A stretch of DNA of 64,000 bases from Vulcanimicrobium winogradskyi (GCA_003134965.1 PLDA01000007.1:219003-283002), one strand, 5' to 3'; positions 50,723-58,942 are shown, numbered from the stretch's first letter. Notes: generated by a model not told the origin, from the sequence alone. Numbers and translations are program-made.

Positions 50723-51118
50723 ATGGACGATTTCTATAAAGAGTACATTCTCGACCACTATCGCAATCCACGGAACTTCGGACACTTGGACCGCGTCGAT
50801 GTCACGGCCGAGGATCTGAACCCGCTGTGCGGCGACACGATTCGAATCGAGCTCGCGCTGGACGGGGACGGGCGTGTCGAGGACGTGAAGTTCAGCGGCA
50901 AGGGATGCGCCATCTCGCAGGCGTCAGCCTCGATGCTGACCGAATCGATCAAGGGTATGAAGCTCGAGGACGTCGCGCGGCTCTCGCAGGAGTCGGTCCT
51001 GGAGAACGTCGGGATCGGGATCAGCCCGACGCGGATGAAGTGCGCGATGCTCGGACTCAAGGTCCTCAAGAGCGCGGCGCTCGGCGAGATCGCGTCCTGG
51101 CCGGACGCCGCGTCATAG
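50723..51118 (+). CDS. sufU: sulfur-transfer protein SufU
   Basis: 131 residues with the three Cys and Asp of SufU: NPLCGDTIRIEL, FSGKGCAISQASASML and SPTRMKCAMLGLKVLK. The insert between the second and third Cys (about 20 residues longer than IscU) is characteristic of the zinc-binding SufU that accepts sulfur from SufS. MDDFYKEYILDHYRNPRNFG is the usual N-terminus. It completes the sufC-D-S-U operon, all overlapping or within 3 bp, driven by the SufR-controlled promoter. Confidence 0.94.
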   Translation: MDDFYKEYILDHYRNPRNFGHLDRVDVTAEDLNPLCGDTIRIELALDGDGRVEDVKFSGKGCAISQASASMLTESIKGMKLEDVARLSQESVLENVGIGISPTRMKCAMLGLKVLKSAALGEIASWPDAAS

Positions 51119-51128
51119 CGTCCGCGGC

Positions 51129-51455
51129 GTGATCGCCGTCGTCGCTCTCCGCTTCGCGGCCGCGATCGTGTTCGATGCGCTGGCGTTCACCGTCTGGGAC
51201 GTCGGGACGCGCCCGCCGACGCAACTCGCGCGCGACCTCGCGCGCGGCGTGCGGAGCCCCACGCTGCTCGTACGCGGTCTCATCCGGTTCGCGCTCGGCG
51301 TCGCGCTGCTGTTCCTCGCCGCCACGATCGCGCGACCCGCGATGCCGACGCTGCGCACGTTCATGCTGATCGAGACCGGGATGCTGATCGCCGCGCTACT
51401 GGTCGAGAATCTGGTCGGGCCCGATTTGCGGCGACGTCTGCGGCCGCCGGCCTAA
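51129..51455 (+). CDS. small integral membrane protein after suf operon
   Basis: 108 residues with three hydrophobic segments (VVALRFAAAIVFDALAFTVW; LIRFALGVALLFLAATIARP; MLIETGMLIAALLVENLVGP) and Arg-rich loops. No family recognised. GTG start 10 bp after sufU, so it may be the last gene of the suf transcript. Its TAA overlaps the TAG of the converging lipoprotein gene (CTAA at 51452-51455). Confidence 0.6.
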   Translation: MIAVVALRFAAAIVFDALAFTVWDVGTRPPTQLARDLARGVRSPTLLVRGLIRFALGVALLFLAATIARPAMPTLRTFMLIETGMLIAALLVENLVGPDLRRRLRPPA

Positions 51456-51922
51456 GCCTGGCGCCGTCCCTCGATGCACACGTTCTGGATGTCGTAGGCG
51501 CGCTCCAGAACCGTGGCGTCGCCCTGCGGCGTCCCGAAGGTGAGCCACACGAGACGATATTGGCCGACCCGATCTTGCTCCGAGCCTTGGATCTGGTTGG
51601 TGATCACAGCGCGCCTCAGGTCGAGGTCGCCCGAGAGGCCCAGCGCCTTCGCCGTATCGGGCGCGCGCAGCGGCTGGCTCTCCCAATAGGCGATCACGCC
51701 GCCCCCGTTCTTGATCGCCGTCCGCAGAGCTGCATCGCCGGGATAGCGGCCCTCGCGCACCGTGTCGTCGGTCGAGGCGACGATCGAATCGATCGCCGTC
51801 TGCTTCACCGACTTGCTCTCGCAGTTCGCCTCGGTGCGAATCGGAAGGTGCAGCCGCGGCACCGAGGGCGCGCAAGCCGAGACGGCGAGCAGCGCGAGCG
51901 GAAAGAAACGCGAGGGGTTCAC
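51452..51922 (-). CDS. hypothetical lipoprotein
   Basis: 156 residues: lipoprotein signal (RFFPLALLAVSACAPSV, lipobox VSAC) and a compact mature domain (SVKQTAIDSIVASTDDTVRE; YRLVWLTFGTPQGDATVLER; YDIQNVCIEGRRQ) with three Cys. No known family. GTG at 51922 is used because it gives the lipobox signal; the open frame extends 15 codons further upstream. The ArgLeu-rich region near ALGLSGDLDLRRAVITNQIQ looks alpha/beta. Confidence 0.6.
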   Translation of the reverse strand: MNPSRFFPLALLAVSACAPSVPRLHLPIRTEANCESKSVKQTAIDSIVASTDDTVREGRYPGDAALRTAIKNGGGVIAYWESQPLRAPDTAKALGLSGDLDLRRAVITNQIQGSEQDRVGQYRLVWLTFGTPQGDATVLERAYDIQNVCIEGRRQA

Positions 51923-51996
51923 GGGCGCCAGCTTCCGGAGCGCGGAGGGCGCACCCTGGCCGCGCAACCGGCCGGCGTGGTAGGCTGCTCTGGAGT

Positions 51997-52485
51997 ATGC
52001 CGCAGCCGTACTGGACCTTTTTCGCGATCGCGGTCGCGCTGATCGCGGTCCTCGAGTGGGAGGAAGTCAGCGGCGGTCACGTCCCTCGCTCGCTGCTCGG
52101 ACACATCGGCTTCGCTTTGACGCCGGTGGTGTACGTGGCGCTCGCGGCCTGGATCTTCGTCGCGTGGCCGCTGGTCTACGCCGAAAAGATCCGCAGCGCG
52201 GCCGCGGCGATCTGTTCGAATCACCGCGGCCTCGACGAATCGGGCGTGAGGATCGTGTACGCCGGTCACCGCTACCGATCGGGCCGGCTGCATGGCGGCC
52301 CGCCGCACGATCAGATCACGGTCCGGTGCAATGACGGATACGGCGGGTTCGGTGAATACACGCCGGACGGCCTGAACATCTCGTCCGCACTCGCACCGGA
52401 CCCGCGCGATCAGGCCAGCTTGCCGGACGTCTTCTCCAACAGCGCCCAGGCCGGCGCGCCGAACTTGTCGCGCCACTTCGTGTAG
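51997..52485 (+). CDS. small membrane protein of unknown function
   Basis: 162 residues with two hydrophobic segments near the N-terminus (WTFFAIAVALIAVLEW; IGFALTPVVYVALAAWIFVA) and a soluble C-terminal part that ends with low-complexity sequence overlapping the TRAP binding-protein gene by 75 bp on the other strand. CTGGAGT precedes the ATG. The membrane part looks coding; the last 25 codons lie opposite the conserved end of another gene, so the true stop could be earlier through an error or the overlap may be real. Confidence 0.45.
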   Translation: MPQPYWTFFAIAVALIAVLEWEEVSGGHVPRSLLGHIGFALTPVVYVALAAWIFVAWPLVYAEKIRSAAAAICSNHRGLDESGVRIVYAGHRYRSGRLHGGPPHDQITVRCNDGYGGFGEYTPDGLNISSALAPDPRDQASLPDVFSNSAQAGAPNLSRHFV

Positions 52486-53426
52486 AACCCGGCGCTGGTG
52501 AGCTTCGCGCGGAAGCCGCTCGTGTCGGCCTTGTTGATCGTGAGGCCGCGCCGCGCCAGCTTCTCCGAGAGGGAGTCGTTCCGGAGCTGCGTATCGCGCC
52601 GCTGCAGCAGCGCGTACTTGGCGAGGTTGCGCTCGACGACGGCCTGCACGTCGTGCGGGAGCGCGTTCCACGCGTCCTGATTGCCGAGGAAGTGAAACGC
52701 CGACCACATGTGGTTGGTGACGCTGAGGTACTTCTGCACTTCGTAGAGGCGCGCGACGTCGATGATCGCGTACGGGTTCTCCTGGCCGTCGAAGACGCGC
52801 GTCTGAAGCGCCGTGTAGACCTCGCTGAAGTTCAGCGGTGCCGGCGCGGCGCCGAGCGACTTGAACAGGTCGACCCACAGCTCGCCGGGCGGCGTGCGGA
52901 TCTTGAACCCGGCCAGGTCGGCCGCGCTGCGAATCGGCTTGTTCGACGAGGTGATCTGCCGCATCCCGTTCTCCCACATTTTGGGATGGACGTAGAGGTT
53001 GGCGCCGCGGATCGCAGTACGCACCTCGTCGCCGAGCGCGCCGTCCATCGCGCGAAACGCTTCCTGCGAGTCCTTGAACGCGAAGCCGACGCCTTGGATC
53101 GCCGCGAGCGGGACGACCGACTGCAAGATGCCGCCGTCGAGCGTGAAGAACTGCAGCGCGCCGGACCGCAGTTGCTGCAGCGCCTGCGTGTCGCCGCCGA
53201 GCTGGTTGTTGGGGAAGATCTGGACCTCGAGCCGCCCGCCGGTCTCCTTGGTCACGGCGGTCCAACACTCGCGCATCCGCACGTTGAGCGGATGGTCGAG
53301 GGAGACGTTGCTGGCGTACTTGTACGTCCACTGCGCTGCGCGCGCCGGGGCGTCGATCACGGCGATCGACGCGAGCGCCGCGGTGCCGGCGGCGACGAAA
53401 CGTCCGCGTGAGATTCGGTCGGTCAT
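52410..53426 (-). CDS. TRAP transporter substrate-binding protein (DctP family), orphan
   Basis: 338 residues. Signal peptide RISRGRFVAAGTAALASIAV, a Tat-like leader with RGR in place of RR. The DctP fold is shown by HPLNVRMRECWTAVTKETGG, EVQIFPNNQLGGDTQALQQL, the ligand-Arg region GFKIRTPPGELWVDLFKSLG and PLNFSEVYTALQTRVFDGQE. It would bind an organic acid for a DctQM symporter, but no DctQ or DctM gene is nearby. Single gene; the following SDR is 30 bp upstream on the same strand and may share the transcript, hinting at a linked substrate. Confidence 0.88.
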   Translation of the reverse strand: MTDRISRGRFVAAGTAALASIAVIDAPARAAQWTYKYASNVSLDHPLNVRMRECWTAVTKETGGRLEVQIFPNNQLGGDTQALQQLRSGALQFFTLDGGILQSVVPLAAIQGVGFAFKDSQEAFRAMDGALGDEVRTAIRGANLYVHPKMWENGMRQITSSNKPIRSAADLAGFKIRTPPGELWVDLFKSLGAAPAPLNFSEVYTALQTRVFDGQENPYAIIDVARLYEVQKYLSVTNHMWSAFHFLGNQDAWNALPHDVQAVVERNLAKYALLQRRDTQLRNDSLSEKLARRGLTINKADTSGFRAKLTSAGFYTKWRDKFGAPAWALLEKTSGKLA

Positions 53427-53456
53427 TGGTCCTGGGTTCCTTTCCGAGATCCTGAG

Positions 53457-54203
53457 TCAGTCGAGCATGAGGCCGCCGTCGACCGTCATCGTCTCCCCGT
53501 CGACGAACGACGATCGCGGTGAAAGAAGCCATACGATCGCCTCGGCGATTTCGCGCGGCTCGCCGGAACGCCCGAGCAGCGTCATCGCTTCGACGCGCTC
53601 GCGCTGCCCGGGATTCTTGAACGGTTCGTCGAGCATCGGCGTCAGCGTCGGCCCGGGCGCGACGCAGTTGACGGCGATCCCCTGCGGCGCGAGCGCACGT
53701 GCCGCGCTGCGGCTGAGCGCGAGCACTCCGCCCTTGCTGGCCGCGTACGCCGCCGTCCCCGACAGGCCGCCGCCGCGTTTTCCCGCGACGCTCGCGACGG
53801 TGCAGATGCGTCCGCCGGATCGCATTCGCTTCGCCGCCTCGCGGATGCACAAGAACGTTCCGACGACGTTGATCTCATTGACCCTCCGGAACGTCTCGAC
53901 GGTGAGGTCCATGAACGGCGTCGTATCGGCGATCCCGGCGGGCGTCGCCAGCGCGTCGAGCGTGCCGCCGAACACTGCCAGTGCCGCCTCGAACATCGCG
54001 ACGACCGACGCCTCATCCGCGACGTCGACTTCGAACGCGTGCCCGTCGATTTGGTGCGCAACCTCGTCCGCACCCGCTTTGTCGCGATCGGCGACCGCAA
54101 CACGATAGCCGTCGCGCGCGAGCAACTCGCACACCGCACGTCCGATGCCGCTGGCACCGCCCGTCACGATCGCCGTAGGCGGATGTTCCCCAAACCACTC
54201 CAT
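53457..54203 (-). CDS. short-chain dehydrogenase/reductase
   Basis: 248 residues of classical SDR type: TGGASGIG cofactor motif (near residue 15), the Asp in VAVADRDK that favours NAD, catalytic Ser in VASVAGKRGG and Tyr-Lys in AAYAASKGG, and VNCVAPGPTLTPM. The usual NNAG is replaced by LATPAGIAD, which is unusual and could alter cofactor or substrate geometry. C-terminal FVDGETMTVDGGLMLD is canonical. Substrate unknown. Upstream of the TRAP binding protein on the same strand. Confidence 0.85.
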   Translation of the reverse strand: MEWFGEHPPTAIVTGGASGIGRAVCELLARDGYRVAVADRDKAGADEVAHQIDGHAFEVDVADEASVVAMFEAALAVFGGTLDALATPAGIADTTPFMDLTVETFRRVNEINVVGTFLCIREAAKRMRSGGRICTVASVAGKRGGGLSGTAAYAASKGGVLALSRSAARALAPQGIAVNCVAPGPTLTPMLDEPFKNPGQRERVEAMTLLGRSGEPREIAEAIVWLLSPRSSFVDGETMTVDGGLMLD

Positions 54204-54234
54204 AGCGTTATGTCACCCCTGACTCGAGGTCAGA

Positions 54235-54252
54235 GCTGAGCCTGCCGAAGGG
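54235..54252 (-). repeat. degenerate dispersed repeat copy, intergenic
   Basis: GCTGAGCCTGCCGAAGGG, a diverged copy of the repeat in the 71-bp gap between the SDR start and the preceding stop. Confidence 0.5.
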
Positions 54253-54274
54253 TCGGCAGCGACGATACCGGGGA

Positions 54275-54823
54275 TCAGCCACCGGGCATCCTCTGATACA
54301 AGTCTCCGTATTCGGCCTCCAACCAGTGCTGCTGCCGCGGCGAACATTCCGCGCGATCCCAAGATCGTATCGAGAACGGTCCATTTCGGCTCGTCTCTCC
54401 ATGACCATATATCCAGATCCGATACATCGCCTCGGGAGCGTTCCGAAATTGGATCTGCAGCCAGTAGCCACCGAACATGCCGGGGTCATCAGCGAGCAGC
54501 ACGAACCGATTTGTGATGACCGTCGATGAAACATCCGTCATCGTTCGCTTCGATTCAGCATCGGTCGTGCCGTCAATAACGCTATTCAGGGCTGCCCTCA
54601 GCCCGACGACCTCCGAGGCACGGTAGCTCCGGATCAGCCCGGCGAGTGCGGCGTCGGAGTACTTGACCTGCCTCGGATGAGCGAAATCCGCGCCTTTCGG
54701 AGTGCAGGAGAAACCGCCGCCTGGCGTTGGCGATGGTTGCGGACTCGGCGGCACTGTTTGCGCGCTCGCGCTTGCGACGCTCAGAAGGGCCATCATGATG
54801 AGCGCCACTGCAGCGCGCTTCAT
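54275..54823 (-). CDS. secreted hypothetical protein at the end of the E1/E2 operon
   Basis: 182 residues: signal peptide (RAAVALIMMALLSVASASAQ), a Pro-rich stretch, and an alpha/beta domain (YSDAALAGLIRSYRASEVVG; TMTDVSSTVITNRFVLLADD; GGYWLQIQFRNAPEAMYRIW). Two Cys at positions near 40 and 160 could pair. Its ATG overlaps the E2 stop (ATGA), so it is co-translated with a cytosolic enzyme even though it is exported. GC is lower than the neighbours. No family recognised. Confidence 0.6.
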   Translation of the reverse strand: MKRAAVALIMMALLSVASASAQTVPPSPQPSPTPGGGFSCTPKGADFAHPRQVKYSDAALAGLIRSYRASEVVGLRAALNSVIDGTTDAESKRTMTDVSSTVITNRFVLLADDPGMFGGYWLQIQFRNAPEAMYRIWIYGHGETSRNGPFSIRSWDRAECSPRQQHWLEAEYGDLYQRMPGG

Positions 54824-56019
54824 AGCAGCAGTCCTGGGTCGGTGCATGCGCGGGCGAAGGCGGCGAGGAATCGCGCGGCCGGGGCGCCGTCGATAAAACG
54901 GTGGTCGAAGGCGAGGACGCAGGTGAGCATCCATGCCGCCTGCAGCGCGCCCTCGACGACCGCGGGACGCTGTGTCGCTGCGCCGATTCCGAGAATCGCG
55001 GTCTGCGGCGGGTCGGGGAGCGGCGCGACGCGTTCGACGCCTTGCGGTCCGACGTTCGAGATCGAGAACGACGCGCCGCCGACGTCGTGCGCGCCGAGCG
55101 CGCCGTCTCGGGCGAGCGCCGCGAGCCGCACGATCTCGCGCTGAATCTCGGCGAGCGAGAGCGCGTCGGCTCCGCGCACGACCGGCACGACCAGGCCGTG
55201 CGGCGTGTCGGCGGCGATCCCGATGTCGATGCGCTCGAACGGCGCGCCGGTCGACGCATCGGTCCGGATCTCGGCGTGCTCGCGCAACAGCCGCGCGGCG
55301 GCGTACACCGCGAACGCGGACCACCCGAAATCGCCGCGCCGCGCGATCAGCGCGTGAACGGCATCGACGCGGGCGACGGTCTCGACCTGCGGCACGGGGA
55401 GCAAGCCGACCTCGGTCATCTTGCGGTAGATCGCACGTCGCGACGGCGGTAGGCGCGGCGGGAGTTCACCCTTCGACAGGCTCAGGGTGACATCGGGGTG
55501 GGTGGCATCGCGACGGGTGACGTCGAGGGGTGGTGGCTGGAGCGTGATATCGCTGAGCGTGATGCGGCCCCGCGGGCCGCTTCCGTGAAGAGATGCCAGC
55601 GATACGCCGCGCTCGCGCGCGAGGCGGCGGGCGGCGGGGGACGCGAGGAGTCGCGTCCCGTTCCCCGCTGCGACCGTCCTGCGCGGCGCCTCGACGAAGG
55701 CCGCCGGCGGCGGTGACGCGGATACGGCTGCTGCTGTCGGCGCTGACGGGGCCGTTCCCGCTCCGGCGGTTTCGGACTCGCCGGCGATCGCGATCAAGCC
55801 GATGACCTCGCCGCAGGCGAACTCGTCGCCGTCGTTCCCGACGGTGCGCGCAAGGGTACCGCTCGCGGGCGACTCGACTTCGTAGCTGATCTTGTCCGTC
55901 GACACTTCGAGCAGCGGCTCGCCCTCGCGCACTGCTTCGCCGGGCCGCTTCATCCAGCGCGCGATCGTCCCGCTGGCCATCGTCAGCCCCAACTTCGGCA
56001 TGACGACCTGAACCGGCAC
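54820..56019 (-). CDS. 2-oxoacid dehydrogenase E2 (dihydrolipoyl acyltransferase)
   Basis: 399 residues: lipoyl domain (VVMPKLGLTMASGTIARWMK with lipoyl-Lys in STDKISYEVE, about residue 42), a linker, a peripheral subunit-binding domain (LLASPAARRLARERGVSLAS, GPRGRITLSD), a second linker holding a translated repeat copy (LSLSKG), and the catalytic domain with VFDHRFIDGAPAARFL-type HxxxDG motif (LAFDHRFIDGAPA). The acyl specificity (acetyl versus branched chain) is not clear. GTG start shares a base with the E1-beta TAG (TAGTG). No E3 gene is present. Confidence 0.88.
   Translation of the reverse strand: MPVQVVMPKLGLTMASGTIARWMKRPGEAVREGEPLLEVSTDKISYEVESPASGTLARTVGNDGDEFACGEVIGLIAIAGESETAGAGTAPSAPTAAAVSASPPPAAFVEAPRRTVAAGNGTRLLASPAARRLARERGVSLASLHGSGPRGRITLSDITLQPPPLDVTRRDATHPDVTLSLSKGELPPRLPPSRRAIYRKMTEVGLLPVPQVETVARVDAVHALIARRGDFGWSAFAVYAAARLLREHAEIRTDASTGAPFERIDIGIAADTPHGLVVPVVRGADALSLAEIQREIVRLAALARDGALGAHDVGGASFSISNVGPQGVERVAPLPDPPQTAILGIGAATQRPAVVEGALQAAWMLTCVLAFDHRFIDGAPAARFLAAFARACTDPGLLL
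55469..55492 (+). repeat. dispersed repeat copy inside the E2 linker
   Basis: CCCTTCGACAGGCTCAGG followed by GTGACA; on the coding minus strand it is read as VTLSLSKGE in the flexible linker of the E2 protein. Confidence 0.75.
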
Positions 56020-57005
56020 TACAACGTCTTTCGGACCAGGCGGCGGGCGGCGTCGGCGATCATCGGCGCCTTCGGATACATCGCTTCCTGGAGCACGGGC
56101 GCGAACGGGACGGGGACGTGCGCGGCGCCGAGCCGGACGACCGGGGCGTCGAGCTCGTCGAAGCACTTCTCGCCGATGAAGGCGGCGATCTCCGCGCCGA
56201 CCCCGCCGACGCGCACCGCTTCATGCGCGACGACGACCCGATGGGTCCGCGCGACGGCGTCCGCGATCGCGCCGTAGTCGAGCGGCCACACGGTGCGCAG
56301 GTTGATCACCATCGCATCGATGCCGTCGGCTTCGAGCAGCGCCGCCGCCTCTATCGCGCGGCCCACCGTGATGCCGTACGTAACGATGGCGACGTCGCTT
56401 CCGTCGCGCATCGTCTTCGCCTTGCCGATCGGCACGACGAAGTCGTCGTCGTCCGGGACCGGCCCCTTCCGCGGGAACAGCATTTTGTGCTCGAAGTACA
56501 GGGTCGGGTTGTCGCTGCGGATCGCCGCCTTGAGCAGCCCTTTCGCGTCCTCGGCGTCGGCCGGGACGACGACCTCGAGGCCCGGCGTGTGCATGAACCA
56601 CCCCTCGAGCGCCTGCGAGTGCTGCGAGCCGGCCGACTTGGTGATCCCGTCGGGCGCGCGCAGCGTCATCGGCACGACGCACTGCTCGCCGAACATGTAG
56701 CGCAGCTTCGCGGCTTGGTTCACCAGCTCGTCCATCGCGCAGGTGATGAAGTCGGCGAAGTGCATGTCGACGACGGGACGGCAGCCGGTCAGCGCGGCGC
56801 CGACGCCAGCGCCGACCAGCGCCGCCTCGGAGATCGGCGTGTCGCGCACCCGCTCGAGGCCGAACTCTTGCGGCAGCCCTTTGAACTGGCCGAAGATCCC
56901 GCCTTGTTTGGCGATGTCCTCGCCCATCAAAAAGACGGTCGCGTCGCGGCGCATCTCCTCTTGCATCGCCTCGAGTGTCGCCTCGGTGAAGCTGATGGTG
57001 CGCAT
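56019..57005 (-). CDS. 2-oxoacid dehydrogenase E1 component, beta subunit
   Basis: 328 residues of the E1-beta transketolase-like fold: EATLEAMQEEMRRDATVFLM, GEDIAKQGGIFGQFKGL, RVRDTPISEAALVGAGVGAA (with the ThDP-activating Glu in the ISE motif), and the C-terminal swivel domain EAVRVGGVGAEIAAFIGEKC. It pairs with the E1-alpha at 57007-58095. The pyruvate/acetoin-type EDIAKQGG and AGSQHSQALEGWFMHTPGL favour a pyruvate or acetoin dehydrogenase over BCKDH. One base separates it from the E1-alpha stop. Confidence 0.9.
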   Translation of the reverse strand: MRTISFTEATLEAMQEEMRRDATVFLMGEDIAKQGGIFGQFKGLPQEFGLERVRDTPISEAALVGAGVGAALTGCRPVVDMHFADFITCAMDELVNQAAKLRYMFGEQCVVPMTLRAPDGITKSAGSQHSQALEGWFMHTPGLEVVVPADAEDAKGLLKAAIRSDNPTLYFEHKMLFPRKGPVPDDDDFVVPIGKAKTMRDGSDVAIVTYGITVGRAIEAAALLEADGIDAMVINLRTVWPLDYGAIADAVARTHRVVVAHEAVRVGGVGAEIAAFIGEKCFDELDAPVVRLGAAHVPVPFAPVLQEAMYPKAPMIADAARRLVRKTL

Positions 57006-57006
57006 A

Positions 57007-58095
57007 TTAGTGGCCGCTGCCTTGCGAGCCGGTGCCGACGTTGGGGGCGAAGGGGAGGAACTCGTCGCGCTCCCGGGCTTCGAAGTCGTGCACCGGATTG
57101 CCGGGCTCGCGGTCGCCGGTGTACGCGCCGAAGAAGGCCTCGTCTTTCTCGGGCGCCGGCGAGCTGCGCGCGAACGCGACCGCGTCGGCGAACTCCTCGC
57201 GCGCCTCGGCCCAGACCCGTTCGAACTCGCCCAGCGAGAGCGCCTCGCCGAGCAGGGCCTGCATCCGCACGATGGGGTCCGAGGCCGTCATGACGTCCGC
57301 GACCTCGGTTTTCTGCCGGTAGCGCTCGGGATCGCCGATGTAGTGACCGCGCGCGCGATACGTCTTGCACTCGACGAACGTCGGGCCGCCGCCGGAACGC
57401 GCGCGTTCGACCGCGTCGCCGACCGCATCGTACACCGCGAAGCCGTCGAACCCGTCGACGATCGCGGACGGCATCCCGTATCCGGCGGCACGCATCGCGA
57501 CGTTCTCGATCTTCATCGTCTCGGCGGTCGACGTGGTCGACGCGTAGCGGTTGTTTTCGAGGACGAAGATCGCGGGCAGGTTCCAGACCGCGCACAGGTT
57601 GAGATTCTCGTGGAAGGGGCCGCGGTTGGTCGCGCCGTCGCCGAAGAAGCAGACCGCGACCTGATCGGTCTTGCGCTGCACCGCGCTCAGCGCGGCGCCG
57701 GCGACCAGCCCGAAACCGCCCCCGACGACGCCGTTCGCGCCGAGCATCCCCACCGAAAAGTCGGCGATGTGCATCGACCCGCCCTTGCCCTTGCAGATCC
57801 CGGTGGCGCGCGCGAACAGCTCGGCGACCATCCCGCGCATCGAGGTCCCTTTGGCGAGGGTGTGGCCGTGACCGCGGTGCGTCGAGGCGATCGCGTCATC
57901 GCGCCGCAGGTTCGCGCAGGTCCCCGCCGCGACGGCTTCCTGGCCGATCGAGAGGTGCGCGAAGCCCGGGATCTCGCCGCCCAGGAAGTGCTTTTCGATC
58001 CCTTCCTCGAGCACGCGGATGCGGATCATCATGCGCAGCAGCGCGATCCCGAGATCGCGCCGCGCGCCGGCCGGTGCGGCGAGGGTCTTAGCCAC
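57007..58095 (-). CDS. 2-oxoacid dehydrogenase E1 component, alpha subunit (pyruvate/acetoin type)
   Basis: 362 residues. The ThDP motif runs from FFGDGATNRGPFHENLN to LENNRYASTTS (GDGx26-28NN). GFAHLSIGQEAVAAGTCANL and STHRGHGHTLAKGTSMRGMV are the substrate-channel motifs of pyruvate/acetoin E1-alpha. The GTG start at 58095 overlaps the IclR stop by 8 bp (GTGGCTAA), so it is coupled to the regulator. Together with E1-beta and E2 it forms the dehydrogenase complex core; E3 must come from elsewhere. A 3-residue C-terminal QGSGH tail is unusual. Confidence 0.9.
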   Translation of the reverse strand: MAKTLAAPAGARRDLGIALLRMMIRIRVLEEGIEKHFLGGEIPGFAHLSIGQEAVAAGTCANLRRDDAIASTHRGHGHTLAKGTSMRGMVAELFARATGICKGKGGSMHIADFSVGMLGANGVVGGGFGLVAGAALSAVQRKTDQVAVCFFGDGATNRGPFHENLNLCAVWNLPAIFVLENNRYASTTSTAETMKIENVAMRAAGYGMPSAIVDGFDGFAVYDAVGDAVERARSGGGPTFVECKTYRARGHYIGDPERYRQKTEVADVMTASDPIVRMQALLGEALSLGEFERVWAEAREEFADAVAFARSSPAPEKDEAFFGAYTGDREPGNPVHDFEARERDEFLPFAPNVGTGSQGSGH

Positions 58096-58867
58096 GCGAG
58101 AATCTCCGTTGAGCAGCGTCGAGCGCGGTAGTGGCTGCGCGAGCGGCATCGAGGACGGCATCTCGCACCGCGCTGCGCACCGCGCGGTAGCGGAACGAGG
58201 GGACCGAGACGGAGACCGACCCGGCCGGGCTCCCGTCGCGGGCGAAGAACGCGGCGCCGACACAGCACACGCCCTCGCAGAACTCTTCGAGGTCCTCACC
58301 GTACCCGCGGCGGCGGACGCGGTCGAGTTCGGACTCGATCGCCGTCATCGTCACCAGGGTACGCGGCGTGATCCGCCGCGGCGGGTTCTTGGCGAAGTGC
58401 TCGCGGACCGCGCTCGCGTCGCGGTGGGCGAGGACCGCCTTGCCGAGCGCGCGGGCATGCAGATCGCCGGAGTAGCCGCGGTGCAGCGCGTGGACGCGGA
58501 CCCTCTGGCGCGACTCGACGATATCGGTGATGACGACGTCCTTGCCGTGCAGCATCGCAAGGTAGGCGTTCTCGCCGGTCCGGGCGCCCAGTGCCCCGAC
58601 GATCGCACGCAGCTCGGGCTCGACCGGCCAAGCCCGCCCGTAGGCATCGCCGAGCCGCGCCGCCTTCGCGCCCACACCGTACGCGCCGGACCGCTCGTCG
58701 CGCGCGACGTAGCCGTCGACGACGAGCGTGTTCACTACGTGGTACGCGCTCGAGATGTTGAGGCCGAGCTCCGCCGCGAGCCGCTTGATGGGGACGGGCT
58801 CTTCGGCGTCAGCGAGGTAGTCGAGCACGCGCAACGCGCGGCGGACCGTTCCGAGCAGTTCCGCCAT
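58088..58867 (-). CDS. IclR-family transcriptional regulator
   Basis: 259 residues: N-terminal winged helix (LLGTVRRALRVLDYLADAEE; PIKRLAAELGLNISSAYHVV; ERSGAYGVGAKAARLG wing) and the IclR effector domain (GRAWPVEPELRAIVGALGAR; LHRGYSGDLHARALGKAVLA; DLEEFCEGVCCVGAAFFARD). Two adjacent Cys (GVCCVG) sit in the effector region. Starts at ATG 58867 in line with the domain. It heads the E1/E2 operon and should control it in response to a small carboxylate or ketone, likely a substrate of the complex. A promoter and operator lie directly upstream. Confidence 0.9.
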   Translation of the reverse strand: MAELLGTVRRALRVLDYLADAEEPVPIKRLAAELGLNISSAYHVVNTLVVDGYVARDERSGAYGVGAKAARLGDAYGRAWPVEPELRAIVGALGARTGENAYLAMLHGKDVVITDIVESRQRVRVHALHRGYSGDLHARALGKAVLAHRDASAVREHFAKNPPRRITPRTLVTMTAIESELDRVRRRGYGEDLEEFCEGVCCVGAAFFARDGSPAGSVSVSVPSFRYRAVRSAVRDAVLDAARAATTALDAAQRRFSRG

Positions 58868-58885
58868 TTCAGTATTTGAAAAACC

Positions 58886-58942
58886 GTTCGAGATGGTCGA
58901 ACACGGTGCCGAGACGATACCCCGGCGGCCTGCCGCTGTCAA
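58886..58942 (-). promoter_or_regulatory. iclR operon promoter and palindromic operator
   Basis: On the minus strand a consensus TTGACA (58942-58937), a 17-bp spacer and TATCGT (58919-58914) form a strong promoter. Five to ten bases past the predicted start lies GTTCGA-CCATC-TCGAAC (58902-58886), a perfect 6-bp inverted repeat about 19 bp before the iclR ATG. Its position fits autorepression by IclR. Confidence 0.8.
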
